A stretch of DNA of 64,000 bases from Anaerolineae bacterium (GTDB lineage Bacteria; Chloroflexota; Anaerolineae; Aggregatilineales; Phototrophicaceae). The DNA lies in assembly GCA_022826865.1 (NCBI GenBank), contig JAJDUC010000028.1, positions 147,919-211,918 on the forward strand, in the 5' to 3' direction. Made by a program: the position numbers and the translations under genes. The notes below the pieces were generated by a model. That model did no database searches. It was given only the letters and a program-made list of their open reading frames with translations, and was not told the origin of the DNA. The first letter of the stretch is position 1, and each line of letters opens with the position of its first letter. Shown here one piece after another: positions 45,956 to 55,276 of this stretch.

Positions 45956-46912
45956 ATGAGACTAACCGCCCTTATTATCTTGTTTTGTCTGGCGCTTCCC
46001 GCGCTTGCACAAGACAGTCCAGTCACAGCCTCGACCGAGGATGAGCCGGCAACAGACGGCCCGCAAGCGACCGGCATCGTCAGCTCGCCGCTTGAAAGCC
46101 CGTTCTTGCAAGATGATCTTGAATTGATCGTGGGCAATGTGCAGCGCCCTAACGGCCTCGTCTGGTTCGATCACAACCTTTACACCGTGTGCAACGGTGA
46201 CTGGACCGTCTACCAAATTGACGATAAGACGGCCGAAACCGTTACTTTTGTATTTGGCGCGCGAGATGGCAACAGCTTGCTCGCGGAAGCCACAGAAGCC
46301 GGATTCGACCTCTGGGTCCCCGATTCCGATACTGGCGCGCTTTGGAATATCAACCAGAATCGTGAGGCGCCGCGCAGCGTCACTGAGGAGTTGGAATCGC
46401 CCTGGGGGATCACGCGCCTGGACGGCGATCGCTTCCTGATCACCGATTCTCGCCTGAATACGATTTTGGTAGTTTCCGAAAGCGGCGCGAGCAGCGAGGC
46501 GCAAAGTCAACTGCGCGCCCCGACAGGCATTGCCCGGGATGGCGACTACGTTTATTTCGCCAATGGCGGCAGCGCGCGGCGCGGGCTTGAGTACTTTGAG
46601 ATTGGCGCTAACGGGAGTTATTCCGACGTCAAGCCTCTGGTTTCCGGACTGCAAAACACCAGCAGCATCGTCCTGGGCGCGGATGGTTATCTCTACTTCG
46701 CGCACGCGCTGGGCACGAGGGGCGTGGTCGGGCGCGTGGATCCTGAGTTATGCCGCGATTCGGGCTGCGGCAATGACGAGATTGAGATGGTCGTCTTTTC
46801 CGATGTTCCGGCGCCGCTGGCCATCACCCTGTCAGATGATTTGCGGCTCTTCTTGCACAGTCGCTACCGCCCGGAGATCTATTGGGCGCAGTTGCCAGTC
46901 GAAGCAAGCTGA
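45956..46912 (+). CDS. Secreted beta-propeller protein (NHL/SMP-30-like)
   Basis: A 318-residue exported protein. The signal peptide is MRLTALIILFCLALPALAQ (1-19). The mature part has repeated four-strand blades typical of NHL/SMP-30 folds: RPNGLVWFDHNLYTVCNGDW, SPWGITRLDGDRFLITDSR, APTGIARDGDYVYFANGG, and SSIVLGADGYLYFAHALG. Four Cys are present, of which two (ELCRDSGC) may form a disulfide. It may bind a sugar, ion or wall component; no enzyme residues can be assigned. The longer frame from 45875 lacks a signal peptide at its start, so ATG 45956 is chosen. Confidence 0.75.
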   Translation: MRLTALIILFCLALPALAQDSPVTASTEDEPATDGPQATGIVSSPLESPFLQDDLELIVGNVQRPNGLVWFDHNLYTVCNGDWTVYQIDDKTAETVTFVFGARDGNSLLAEATEAGFDLWVPDSDTGALWNINQNREAPRSVTEELESPWGITRLDGDRFLITDSRLNTILVVSESGASSEAQSQLRAPTGIARDGDYVYFANGGSARRGLEYFEIGANGSYSDVKPLVSGLQNTSSIVLGADGYLYFAHALGTRGVVGRVDPELCRDSGCGNDEIEMVVFSDVPAPLAITLSDDLRLFLHSRYRPEIYWAQLPVEAS

Positions 46913-46930
46913 ACCGCGCCCCCCAAATCG

Positions 46931-48253
46931 CTACTTGGCGCGCTCCAGGGCGAAGCGCTCATAATAATCCGCATCCGCCGCCGGCAGGCGCAGCGCCAAC
47001 TCCCAGCCGGATTCGCTGGCGCGCTCGGCCTCGATGAAACCTTTGTCGCACAGTTCCGAATACACCTGGCCGGATTGGTAAGGAATGAACACCGTCAATC
47101 CGATCTTCTGTTGCTCCAGGCTATGCTGTACCGATGCCAGCAACTGGTCCAGTCCAGTTTTCTCTTGTCCTGAAACAGCTACAATATCGTCGTATTCATC
47201 CGTCAGCGCCAGATTCGGCCTTGCGCCCGGCGCGCGGTCAATCTTGTTCAAAACCAAAATGCGCGGCATGTACGCGGCATCAATCTCCGCCAGTGTATCT
47301 TCTACGGCCTCGATGTGTTGAATCGCATTTTCATGGCTGATATCTACGACATGCAGAAGTAAATCGGCTTCGACCACTTCTTCCAAAGTAGCGCGAAATG
47401 CGGCGATCAACGTGGTCGGCAGCTTTTGGATGAATCCGACGGTGTCGCTGAGCAAGATCTCTCCGCGGGCGGGCAATTCAACGCGGCGCGTGGTCGGGTC
47501 TAACGTGGCGAAGAGCCTGTCCGCGGCGTAGATCTGCGAGCCGGATAAGGCGTTAATCAAGGTGGATTTGCCGGCATTGGTATATCCGACCAGGGCGACC
47601 AGCGGTAAACCGGAGCGGCGGCGCCGCGTCCGATGCAGACTTCTGTGCGCTCGCACCTGTTCAAGATCAGATTTCAATTTGGTGATCTTGCGCGTAATCT
47701 CTCTGCGATCGACCTCCAGTTGCGTTTCACCGGGGCCGCGCAAGCCAACGCCGCCCGAGCCGCCGCGCGCGCCGCCGCCCCCGGCTTGACGCGCCAGGTG
47801 CGTCCATTGGCGCGTCAGCCGCGGCAATCGGTATTCATATTGCGCCAATTCAACTTGCAGCGCGCCTTCGCTGGTGCGCGCGTGCTGAGCAAATATGTCG
47901 AGGATCAAGGCGGATCGGTCCAGCAGACGGACAGCGTCGCCCAGTTGCTTTTCCAATTCACGCTGGTGGCGCGGCGACAATTCATCATCGAAGATGAGCA
48001 CGTTGACATCGAGAAAAGCGATTTCGTCAAGGATTTCGGCCAACTTGCCCGAGCCAATCAAGGTCTTGGAATGTAACTGTCGAAGTCGCTGATAGGTGCG
48101 CCCGGCAACATGGATTCCCGCTGTCTCGGCGAGGAGCGCCAGTTCTCGCAGTGAATCATCGACGGAAAGCAAGGAGCGCTCCCGCTGCAGCGCTACCCCG
48201 ACCAGGTATCCACGTTCAGCCTCGGCAGGCTGGCTGTTCTGCAGTTTTGACAT
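46931..48253 (-). CDS. hflX: Ribosome-associated GTPase HflX
   Basis: GTPase that splits or rescues stalled ribosomes. The 440-residue product has the N-terminal HflX domain (SAGIHVAGRTYQRLRQ-like region, LIFDDELSPRHQRELEKQLG), the glycine-rich linker GGGGARGGSGGVGLRGPGET, a coiled coil, and the G domain with GYTNAGKST (G1), DTVGF (G3) and NKID (G4). The start codon overlaps the trmFO stop as TGATG, so it is coupled to that gene. It is the last gene of plsX-fabF-trmFO-hflX. Confidence 0.96.
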   Translation of the reverse strand: MSKLQNSQPAEAERGYLVGVALQRERSLLSVDDSLRELALLAETAGIHVAGRTYQRLRQLHSKTLIGSGKLAEILDEIAFLDVNVLIFDDELSPRHQRELEKQLGDAVRLLDRSALILDIFAQHARTSEGALQVELAQYEYRLPRLTRQWTHLARQAGGGGARGGSGGVGLRGPGETQLEVDRREITRKITKLKSDLEQVRAHRSLHRTRRRRSGLPLVALVGYTNAGKSTLINALSGSQIYAADRLFATLDPTTRRVELPARGEILLSDTVGFIQKLPTTLIAAFRATLEEVVEADLLLHVVDISHENAIQHIEAVEDTLAEIDAAYMPRILVLNKIDRAPGARPNLALTDEYDDIVAVSGQEKTGLDQLLASVQHSLEQQKIGLTVFIPYQSGQVYSELCDKGFIEAERASESGWELALRLPAADADYYERFALERAK

Positions 48254-49629
48254 CAGGCTTGTGGCTGCATAGCTGCAGATTGCTGATTGAGATTGATCAT
48301 GTCGTCAGCTAAAGCATGGAGCGATGCCTGCATTGACGCGCCAGCCCGCTCGGCATAGGCGCGCCGTCGCCGCGCTTTGTCCCGGATCTTTGCGCCGAGA
48401 GGCGGCAGGATGCCAAGGTTGGCTTTCATCGGCTGGAAATGCTTGGCTTCGGCATGCGTCACATAATAGCATAAAGCGCCCAACATCGTATCGACCGGCG
48501 GAATCCACTCGCTCATTCCGCGCAAGCGCCGCGACAGATTCAAGGCGGCGAGCAAGCCGGTTGCGACATTGCCCACATAGCCTTCCACACCGGTGATCTG
48601 CCCAGCGAAATAAAGTTGTTCCTGCTTACGAAATCGCATCGTCGGCTCCAGCAAAGCCGGTGCGTTTAGAAAGGTGTTGCGGTGCATCTGTCCCAAGCGG
48701 ACGAAGCTCGCCTTCTCCAAGCCCGGTATCATTCGAAGTATGGCCGCCTGCTGCTTCCAGCGGATATTGGTCTGGAAGCCGACGATGTTGTACAGGCTGC
48801 CGGCCAGATCGTCTTGCCGAAGCTGCACAACGGCATGGGGCCGCCCTCCAGTATGCGGGTTGGTCAAGCCGACCGGCCGCATTGGTCCGAAGGCCAAGGT
48901 ATCGTCTCCGCGTTTCGCCAAGGCTTCGATCGGCACGCAGCCTTCGAAAAAGTTGGGGTCTTCCTTCTCGAAGTCGCGCAGCTCAATGGTCTCCGCTGTT
49001 CGCAGCGCGTTGACGAAGCGCAGGTATTCCTCCTTTTCCATCGGACAATTGATGTAGTCGCCCGCCGCCTCTTCGCCGCGGCCGTATCGATTCGCCGAAA
49101 AGGCCCGGGACATATCAATCGTGCTGGCGCGCGCGATCGGCGAAATCGCATCGTAGAAGTATAGATATTCTTCGCCAGCCAGTTTGCCTATGTTTTGGGC
49201 CAGGGCCGGGGATGTGAGCGGTCCGGTAGCGACAATCGTCGGTCGGTCCAAGGGTGTCCTAAGCGCTTCCTCCCGTACAATCGCAATGTTGGGATGGTCA
49301 TGCAAATGCCGCGTTACGCTTTCAGCGAACTGTTCGCGATCAACCGCGAGCGCGCCGCCCGCGGGCACAGCCGCTTCTTCCGCGCAGCGCAGCAGCAGGG
49401 AACCCAGCATTTTCATCTCGTTTTGAAGGATGCCGGTCGCGCGATCCGGAAGTTTAGAACCAAGCGAATTGCTGCAGACGAGTTCCGCCAGCCGGTCGCC
49501 GACATGAGCGCCGGTTGTCTTTGCCGGGCGCATTTCATAGAGGCGAACCTTGTGGCCGCGTTCCGCCAGTTGCCAGGCCGCTTCGCTGCCCGCCAAACCG
49601 CCGCCGATAACCGTCACAGAGGGAGTCAT
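48253..49629 (-). CDS. trmFO: Methylenetetrahydrofolate-tRNA-(uracil-5)-methyltransferase
   Basis: Makes ribothymidine at position 54 of tRNA with methylene-THF and FAD. The 458-residue product has the FAD motif [24 protein letters not shown] near 32-36, LVCSNSLGS with the catalytic Cys region, FYDAISPIA, and [27 protein letters not shown] precedes the ATG. It lies between fabF and hflX. Confidence 0.96.
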   Translation of the reverse strand: MTPSVTVIGGGLAGSEAAWQLAERGHKVRLYEMRPAKTTGAHVGDRLAELVCSNSLGSKLPDRATGILQNEMKMLGSLLLRCAEEAAVPAGGALAVDREQFAESVTRHLHDHPNIAIVREEALRTPLDRPTIVATGPLTSPALAQNIGKLAGEEYLYFYDAISPIARASTIDMSRAFSANRYGRGEEAAGDYINCPMEKEEYLRFVNALRTAETIELRDFEKEDPNFFEGCVPIEALAKRGDDTLAFGPMRPVGLTNPHTGGRPHAVVQLRQDDLAGSLYNIVGFQTNIRWKQQAAILRMIPGLEKASFVRLGQMHRNTFLNAPALLEPTMRFRKQEQLYFAGQITGVEGYVGNVATGLLAALNLSRRLRGMSEWIPPVDTMLGALCYYVTHAEAKHFQPMKANLGILPPLGAKIRDKARRRRAYAERAGASMQASLHALADDMINLNQQSAAMQPQA

Positions 49630-49644
49630 TGGATCTCCGCTGGT

Positions 49645-50907
49645 CTAGACCTTGCGCAGGATTACGGACGCGTTTTGACCGCCCAGGCCAAAACTGTTGG
49701 ACATGACTGTGCTGATGCCTGGCGCCTCGCGCGCCTGATTCGGCACGTAGTCCAGATCGCAGGCGGGATCCGGCGTTTCATAATTCACGGTCGGGTGTAG
49801 CAGCCCGCGCGACAAGGTCATCAGGCAGGCGGAGATTTCCAGCGAGCCGCAACCGGCCATGGCATGGCCAATCATGCTCTTGGTGGATGTCACCGGAATG
49901 CTGTAGGCCGCCTCGCCAAAGACTTCTTTGATCGCCGCCGTCTCAATGGCGTCGTTTGCCTGCGTCGAAGAGCCATGGGCATTGATGTATTCGACCTCTT
50001 CCGGGTTGACGCGGGCATCGTCCAATGTCCATTGCATTGCGCGCCTGGCGCCGCCGCCGGCGGGATCGGGCGCCGCCACGTGATAGGCATCCGAGGAAGC
50101 GGCGTATCCCAGAACCTCGGCGTAGATCGGCGCGGCGCGCTGCGCGGCGTGTTCCAGGCTTTCGACGATGAGCACAGCGCCGCCTTCGCCCAACACGAAG
50201 CCGGAACGTTCGGCGTCAAAGGGGCGGCTCGCCTGATCCGGCGCGTCGTTATAATCCCGCGTGAGCGCGCGCGTGGCGCTGAACCCGGCCAAGATGTAAT
50301 CGAACATTACCGCGTCGACAGCGCCGGCGAGCGCCAGATCGCATTTGCCGGACTGGACCAGGTCTGTCGCTTCGCCCAGGGCCTGAATGCCCGTCGCGCA
50401 AGCGACAGACGGCGTGACCAGGGCGCCCAGGGCGCCCAACATTGTGCTGACATAATGTGCGGGCATGTTGGGCAAGGCATTGACAATGCTCATGGGATTG
50501 GCATGTCTATAACCTGATTTGCGCCAGGCATGAATGCCGGATTCGCCCACCTCATAACTGCCCAAGGTCGTTCCAATGACAGTGGCGACGCGCTGGCCCA
50601 ATTCCTTGATGCCCTCCACGGACAAGCCGGCGTCCAGCACTGCCTCGATTGCGGAAACGATGGCGAACTGTGTCGCCCGTCCCATGCGCCGCGCCTGCTT
50701 GCGCGGGATATATGCCGACGAATCAAAGTCGAGAACTTCAGCGCCGATCCGCACATCGAGGTGATCCGACTTTATATTTTGTAGCTTGCGGATTCCCGAC
50801 TTTCCTTCTTGAATGGCGTCCCAGAATTCCTCTTTGCCGCCTAATGGCGAGACCAAGCCCAGACCAGTGATGACCACGCGCTTGCGACCCTGTCGCATCA
50901 ATTCCAT
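49645..50907 (-). CDS. fabF: 3-oxoacyl-ACP synthase II
   Basis: Elongating condensing enzyme of type II fatty acid synthesis. The catalytic triad is visible: Cys in SVACATGIQALGEA, His in INAHGSSTQAND and His in MIGHAMAGCGS; the terminal SNSFGLGGQNASVIL is typical. From the ATG at 50907 (MELMRQGRKRVVITGLG) the product is 420 aa; this start has a GGAG upstream and clears the plsX stop by 16 bp. The longer frame from 50964 would overlap plsX and is not conserved. Confidence 0.95.
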   Translation of the reverse strand: MELMRQGRKRVVITGLGLVSPLGGKEEFWDAIQEGKSGIRKLQNIKSDHLDVRIGAEVLDFDSSAYIPRKQARRMGRATQFAIVSAIEAVLDAGLSVEGIKELGQRVATVIGTTLGSYEVGESGIHAWRKSGYRHANPMSIVNALPNMPAHYVSTMLGALGALVTPSVACATGIQALGEATDLVQSGKCDLALAGAVDAVMFDYILAGFSATRALTRDYNDAPDQASRPFDAERSGFVLGEGGAVLIVESLEHAAQRAAPIYAEVLGYAASSDAYHVAAPDPAGGGARRAMQWTLDDARVNPEEVEYINAHGSSTQANDAIETAAIKEVFGEAAYSIPVTSTKSMIGHAMAGCGSLEISACLMTLSRGLLHPTVNYETPDPACDLDYVPNQAREAPGISTVMSNSFGLGGQNASVILRKV

Positions 50908-50923
50908 GTCGCCGCGCTCCCGG

Positions 50924-51922
50924 TCACTTAGCCTCCTGCGCGATGCCATTGCGGATCGCGCCAATCACGTTCTCCTGCACGGCCGCCCGCGCTTGCTGGA
51001 TTGCGTTCTTGATGCCAATGGCGGAGTTCTGTCCATGCCCAATAATGACAACCCCGTTGACGCCGAGCAGTGGCGCGCCGCCAATCTCGGATGTATCCAC
51101 CTGGCGCCGGATGCGGCGAAAGGCTGGGCGCGCCAGAGCGCCGCCTAACATCGAGAAGGCATCGTTGCGGAATTCTTGTCGTATCAGAGTCGCCACGTAA
51201 TGAGCGGTCGCTTCGAACATTTTCAGCACAATATTGCCGACGAATCCATCCATCACAACAACATCCGCAACCGAATTCATCAGCTGCACCGGCTCGACAT
51301 TGCCGACGAAATTCATCTTGCTGCGGCGCAGCAGGTCCGATGCTTCACGAATCAGCAAATTGCCCTTGGTATCCTCGGCGCCGTTCGAAAGCATGGCGAT
51401 GCGCGGCGTTGGGCAGCGCAAGACTTTCTGCGCATAGATGCTGCCCATGACGGCGAATTGCGGCACCCATTCCGGCTTGACATCGGTGTTGGCGCCGACA
51501 TCGAGGAAGATCATCCGATGATTGTTGATCGGGAATAGCGCAGACAAGACCGGGCGCTTTACCCCTGGGATGCGGCGCAAGGTCTTAAGTGTGGCGATTG
51601 CATGTATCGCGCCCGTATTGCCCATTGTGACAAAGGCGTCGACATCGCCTTCCTTCACCGCGTCCAGCGCGACATGTATGGAAGAAGTGGCCTCCGCTTT
51701 AAGCACGTCGGTGGGCTTGGCATCCATTGCAATATCAACCGGGGCATGCAGAATCTCTATCAGCCCGGCGCTGATGTCGTGGTTTTTCAATTCGGCTTCG
51801 ATCCGTTTCCGATCACCCACCAGGACGATCGTGTCGCCGAATTCTTTGGCCGCCAAAACGCCGCCGGCGATATCGCTTTGGGGACGGCTGTCCGTTCCCA
51901 TCGCATCAAGCGCAATGCGCAT
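50924..51922 (-). CDS. plsX: Phosphate acyltransferase PlsX
   Basis: Makes acyl-phosphate from acyl-ACP for phospholipid synthesis. The product from the ATG at 51922 (332 aa) begins MRIALDAMGTDSRP, matching the family start, and shows FVTMGNTGAIHA, FLDVGANTDVKPEW, LSNGAEDTKGN, VMDGFVGNIVLKM and GAPLLGVNGVVIIGHG. AAAGGA lies upstream. A longer open frame to 51997 is unsupported. It begins the lipid/tRNA group plsX-fabF-trmFO-hflX. Confidence 0.96.
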   Translation of the reverse strand: MRIALDAMGTDSRPQSDIAGGVLAAKEFGDTIVLVGDRKRIEAELKNHDISAGLIEILHAPVDIAMDAKPTDVLKAEATSSIHVALDAVKEGDVDAFVTMGNTGAIHAIATLKTLRRIPGVKRPVLSALFPINNHRMIFLDVGANTDVKPEWVPQFAVMGSIYAQKVLRCPTPRIAMLSNGAEDTKGNLLIREASDLLRRSKMNFVGNVEPVQLMNSVADVVVMDGFVGNIVLKMFEATAHYVATLIRQEFRNDAFSMLGGALARPAFRRIRRQVDTSEIGGAPLLGVNGVVIIGHGQNSAIGIKNAIQQARAAVQENVIGAIRNGIAQEAK

Positions 51923-52034
51923 CTGGGCAAAATCCTTTGCGGTAAGCGCATCTATCTGAATGGCGACAATAATACGGTAGGAAAGCCGCTTGCTCAAGAT
52001 GGATTAGCCCATTGCCGCGCTCGCGCCGGTGGCA

Positions 52035-52062
52035 TTGACATCGCGTGGGGATGGCATATACT
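52035..52062 (+). promoter_or_regulatory. Promoter of tRNA-Leu
   Basis: A perfect TTGACA (52035-52040) and TATACT (52057-52062) are spaced by 16 bp; the tRNA begins 13 bp downstream. This is the best promoter match in the window. Confidence 0.8.
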
Positions 52063-52074
52063 TGAGCAGCTATA

Positions 52075-52156
52075 GCCCTGATGGCGGAACTGGCAGACGC
52101 GCACGGTTGAGGGCCGTGTCCTTAACGGGGTGGAGGTTCGAGTCCTCTTCAGGGCA
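52075..52156 (+). tRNA. tRNA-Leu (anticodon GAG)
   Basis: An 82-nt tRNA. The acceptor arms GCCCTGA and TCAGGGC pair fully, the anticodon stem is CACGG/CCGTG with loop TTGAGGG (anticodon GAG, codons CUC/CUU), the variable arm is long as in tRNA-Leu, and the T arm is GAGG-TTCGAGT-CCTC. The 3' CCA is not encoded. It has its own promoter and terminator. Confidence 0.96.
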
Positions 52157-52166
52157 AATGGGAAAT

Positions 52167-52192
52167 GCTCGCCGCGGTTGGCGAGCTTTTTT
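52167..52192 (+). terminator. Rho-independent terminator of tRNA-Leu
   Basis: GCTCGCC (52167-52173) and GGCGAGC (52180-52186) form a perfect 7-bp stem with a 6-nt loop, followed by six T (52187-52192). Confidence 0.9.
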
Positions 52193-52339
52193 GTTGCGTG
52201 GATTTTAGAGCGGCTGTAGACTGCCTTAAGAATTCTTAATCGGGAAGCCGAGTGCAAGCGCCGGCTGACGCAAGGCCGATGAAGACTGGCATTGAGAAGT
52301 CTGCTGCCGGTCCCGGCGCGGCCGCCTGGAAGGACCTGT

Positions 52340-53452
52340 ATGAGTGAATCAAACGACGCGATCCTGCAGCGCGCCTACGAACTTATTGAAAAGGACGAGT
52401 TGGAGCAAGCGCAGGAAATCCTGACGCCACTGCTGGAATCGGATTCAAACAATGCATCGCTGTGGTGGGTCTATACACATGCGGTGAGGGACAAGGTGAT
52501 AGGGCAGGCCGCGCTTGCCCGTGTTCTCGAGTTGGATCCTGCCTATCCAGGCGCCCGAGAATTAAAAGCGGATCTGCAGCAGATTCAAGCGCAGGAAGAC
52601 GAATTTGTCGCGCTGGAGCAGGGCGACAATGGCGGCGCGCCCGCAGCGGCCGCGTTTGATATCGATGACTGGGAGGACTTGCAGCCCGCAATCGAAAGCC
52701 AAGAAAGCGCTTCGGCGCTCAGACGCGGCGCAATCCTGGCGATTTCCGTCCTGGCGATCGTAGTCCTGGGCCTGGGTCTGTTTGTTTCCGGCGCCGTCGA
52801 GATGCCATCTTGGCTTTCCGATCTCTTCCCAACGCCGGAGCCGGCTGTGATTGTGGTCGCCGCGCCGACTGATGAACAGGACTTGGGCATGGCCGAGGTC
52901 GCTTCAACATCTGTGCCGGTGGAAGCGGGCGCGCAGGTGGAAGTCACGGCCCTGGCGCCGCTGGAAGATGAAACGCCGGAAGCGAGCGCCGAAACTGCAG
53001 CGGCGACAGCCTCGCCGGCGACAGCAGAATCGACCGCGGAATCCACGGCGGACGCGACCGCTGAAATTGAGGCCAGCCCAACTCCAGATATAGCTGTGGC
53101 GGTTCTGGTGGCCTTTATCAACCTGGTCGCGGATCATATCAGCGAATTTGAGATTGATGCGTCAGCCGGCTCTATACAGAGTACGGACCTGGGCATAACT
53201 CTGGTATTCCAGGTATGCGCCGTGCCCGGACCCGAATACAGCGGGCGCATCGACGGCGTGATGAAGGCCATAGTCAGCACACTCGAGTATATCCCGGAGG
53301 CGGTTGAAGCGGTCGGCGTCGGCCTCTTAAACTGCGACGATGCCAATGCCCGCGCGCGTGTTATAGGCGTCCGGGTCGGCGATATCCAGGATTATGCAGG
53401 CGAAGAAATGGAATACAAAGATTTCCAACGCAGCTGGCAGCCCTTGTCTTGA
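52340..53452 (+). CDS. TPR-like protein with single membrane helix and low-complexity segment
   Basis: A 370-residue protein of unknown function. Residues 1-75 are a TPR-like helical repeat region (AYELIEKDELEQAQEILTPLLE...LARVLELDPAYPGARELK), about 132-155 is a single transmembrane helix (GAILAISVLAIVVLGLGLFV), 185-265 is a Thr/Ala/Glu-rich linker, and 270-365 a small extracytoplasmic domain with two Cys. A type II-like topology with cytoplasmic TPR is inferred. The ATG at 52340 has AGGA upstream; a frame open from 52292 is not supported. It precedes smpB on the same strand. Confidence 0.75.
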   Translation: MSESNDAILQRAYELIEKDELEQAQEILTPLLESDSNNASLWWVYTHAVRDKVIGQAALARVLELDPAYPGARELKADLQQIQAQEDEFVALEQGDNGGAPAAAAFDIDDWEDLQPAIESQESASALRRGAILAISVLAIVVLGLGLFVSGAVEMPSWLSDLFPTPEPAVIVVAAPTDEQDLGMAEVASTSVPVEAGAQVEVTALAPLEDETPEASAETAAATASPATAESTAESTADATAEIEASPTPDIAVAVLVAFINLVADHISEFEIDASAGSIQSTDLGITLVFQVCAVPGPEYSGRIDGVMKAIVSTLEYIPEAVEAVGVGLLNCDDANARARVIGVRVGDIQDYAGEEMEYKDFQRSWQPLS

Positions 53453-53534
53453 CCCCGAACTGCCACAACTGTATCCTGCGTTAAGAAGACTGCCGTTATG
53501 CAAGGTTGCGCGCAAGACGCGGGATTATTCCGTC

Positions 53535-53993
53535 ATGAGTGTCAGCAGAAAGATCATCGCCAAGAACCGCAAGGCGCACCGCGACTATCATGTTCAGGAT
53601 CGCTACGACGCCGGCCTGGTTTTGCTGGGTTCCGAAATCAAATCGATACGCAACCACAGCGTCAACATTGGCGATGGCTATGTCCAGGCCAAGGAGGGGG
53701 AGCTATGGCTGTTGAATACGCATATCGCGCCTTACAGGCAAGCGCATAACTTCGGCCATACCGACCCGCGCCGGCCGCGCAAACTCCTGCTGCACCGCCG
53801 CGAAATCAACCGTATCATCAGCAAGCTGCGCGACAACGGGATTACCGCCATCCCCCTGCAGGTCTATCTGGAGCGGGGGCGCGCCAAGGTCGAAATCGGC
53901 GTAGCGCGCGGCAAGCGGCGCTATGACAAGCGCGCGGATTTGGCGAAGCGCGATGCCAGCCGCCAGATTGAACGCGCCCTGAAGGAGCGTTAG
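53535..53993 (+). CDS. smpB: SsrA-binding protein SmpB
   Basis: Binds tmRNA and delivers it to stalled ribosomes for trans-translation. The product (152 aa) shows IIAKNRKAHRDYHVQDRYDAGLVLLGSEIKSIR, the LLNTHIAPY segment, and the basic C-terminal tail GKRRYDKRADLAKRDASRQI that enters the decoding site. ATG 53535 matches the conserved start; a frame open from 53394 overlaps the previous gene. The tmRNA gene is not in the window. Confidence 0.96.
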   Translation: MSVSRKIIAKNRKAHRDYHVQDRYDAGLVLLGSEIKSIRNHSVNIGDGYVQAKEGELWLLNTHIAPYRQAHNFGHTDPRRPRKLLLHRREINRIISKLRDNGITAIPLQVYLERGRAKVEIGVARGKRRYDKRADLAKRDASRQIERALKER

Positions 53994-54011
53994 TTTAGGG
54001 TCAGTCTGTGC

Positions 54012-54040
54012 TTGAAGCGCCCGTCGGCCGGTGCTAAAAT
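54012..54040 (+). promoter_or_regulatory. Promoter of trpS
   Basis: TTGAAG (54012-54017) and TAAAAT (54035-54040) are spaced by 17 bp, placing transcription start near 54047 and the trpS ATG at 54081. This supports the internal ATG over the frame start at 54012. Confidence 0.6.
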
Positions 54041-54080
54041 CCTGCGTCTTAGAGCATATTCAGTCTCCTCAGAAGGTGTC

Positions 54081-55100
54081 ATGTCTGAAGTTTCCAACGG
54101 CAAACCGCGCGTTTTATCCGGGATACAGCCTTCGGGCAATCTAACGATCGGCAACTATCTCGGCGCCTTGAAGCAGTGGGTCGAGGTGCAGCGGGATTAC
54201 GACTGCTTCTATTGCGTGGTTGACTTGCATGCGATCACCGCGGCGCAGGACCCGGAGGAATTGCGCCAGAAGACACGCGAAAGCGCCGCAATCTATATTG
54301 CCTCCGGCATCGACCCGGAGCTCTCGACGATATTTGTACAGTCACATATCCCGGCGCATTCCGAATTGGCTTGGATGTTGACCTGCATGGCGCCGCTGGG
54401 CTGGCTCAACCGCATGACGCAATTCAAAGACAAAGCCGGCAAACAAGCCCAGGAATCGATTGGCGCCGGCTTGCTCAATTATCCGAGTTTGATGGCGGCC
54501 GATATTCTGCTTTACCATGCGGACCTGGTGCCTGTCGGCGACGATCAGAACCAGCACCTAGAATTCACGCGTGACCTGGCGCAGCGATTTAACCATCGCT
54601 ATGGCGAGACATTCACTCTGCCGTCGGTCATGAATCCGCAAGCCGGCGCTCGCATAATGGGCTTGGACCGGCCAACCGCCAAGATGTCGAAGAGCGATGA
54701 ATCGGAGCATCATGCCGTGTACCTGCTGGATGATCTGACGCGGGCGCGCAAGAAAATCATGCGAGCGGTCACTGATTCGCAGCGCGAGATCCGCTTCAGT
54801 GACGATGCCGAACGCGCCGGCGTCAATAATTTGCTGACGATCTATCAGGCGATCACCAACAAACGCCCGGATGAAATCGAGGCTCATTTCGCCGGCAAGG
54901 GATATGGCGATTTGAAGCGCGCGGTCGCAGATTGTGTCGTCGACACACTGGAACCCTTGCAGGCGCGTTACAATGAGCTCATGAACGAAGATGGTTACCT
55001 GGATTCGGTGCTGAAGATCGGGCGGGAGAAGGCGGCCGCAATCGCCGAGGCCACGCTCAAGCTGGCGCAGGATCGCATGGGATTCCTGGCGCCGTCTTGA
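54081..55100 (+). CDS. trpS: Tryptophanyl-tRNA synthetase
   Basis: Class I synthetase that charges tRNA-Trp. The 339-residue product has VLSGIQPSGNLTIGNYLGAL (HIGH-type motif as GNLTIGNY), MAADILLYHADLVPVGDDQNQHLE and the KMSKS loop in PTAKMSKSDES. Length and features are typical. AGAAGGTG precedes the ATG. The TGA stop lies inside the -35 box of the tRNA-Glu promoter. Confidence 0.97.
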   Translation: MSEVSNGKPRVLSGIQPSGNLTIGNYLGALKQWVEVQRDYDCFYCVVDLHAITAAQDPEELRQKTRESAAIYIASGIDPELSTIFVQSHIPAHSELAWMLTCMAPLGWLNRMTQFKDKAGKQAQESIGAGLLNYPSLMAADILLYHADLVPVGDDQNQHLEFTRDLAQRFNHRYGETFTLPSVMNPQAGARIMGLDRPTAKMSKSDESEHHAVYLLDDLTRARKKIMRAVTDSQREIRFSDDAERAGVNNLLTIYQAITNKRPDEIEAHFAGKGYGDLKRAVADCVVDTLEPLQARYNELMNEDGYLDSVLKIGREKAAAIAEATLKLAQDRMGFLAPS

Positions 55101-55125
55101 CCTTGGCGCTGTGATTCACTAAAAT
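55097..55125 (+). promoter_or_regulatory. Promoter of tRNA-Glu
   Basis: TTGACC (55097-55102) and TAAAAT (55120-55125) are spaced by 17 bp; the tRNA begins 10 bp later. The -35 hexamer contains the trpS TGA stop codon, so the two genes share bases. Confidence 0.75.
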
Positions 55126-55134
55126 GTCCCACAA

Positions 55135-55207
55135 GCCCCATTCGTCTAGCGGCCTAGGACGTGGCCCTCTCAAGGCCAAAACAGGAGTTCGAGTCTCCTA
55201 TGGGGCA
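55135..55207 (+). tRNA. tRNA-Glu (anticodon CTC)
   Basis: A 73-nt tRNA. The acceptor GCCCCAT pairs with ATGGGGC, the anticodon stem is TGGCC/GGCCA around CTCTCAA (anticodon CTC, codon GAG), and the T arm is AGGAG-TTCGAGT-CTCCT. The 3' CCA is not encoded. A terminator follows immediately. Confidence 0.95.
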
Positions 55208-55211
55208 TAGC

Positions 55212-55238
55212 AACCTCAGAACGTCGTCTGAGGTTTTT
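55212..55238 (+). terminator. Rho-independent terminator of tRNA-Glu
   Basis: AACCTCAGA (55212-55220) and TCTGAGGTT (55227-55235) form a 9-bp stem with a 6-nt loop, followed by a short T-run to 55238. Confidence 0.88.
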
Positions 55239-55276
55239 GCTTTCTTAAGCATAGTGTTCGGGCATTTCATAGGCGC

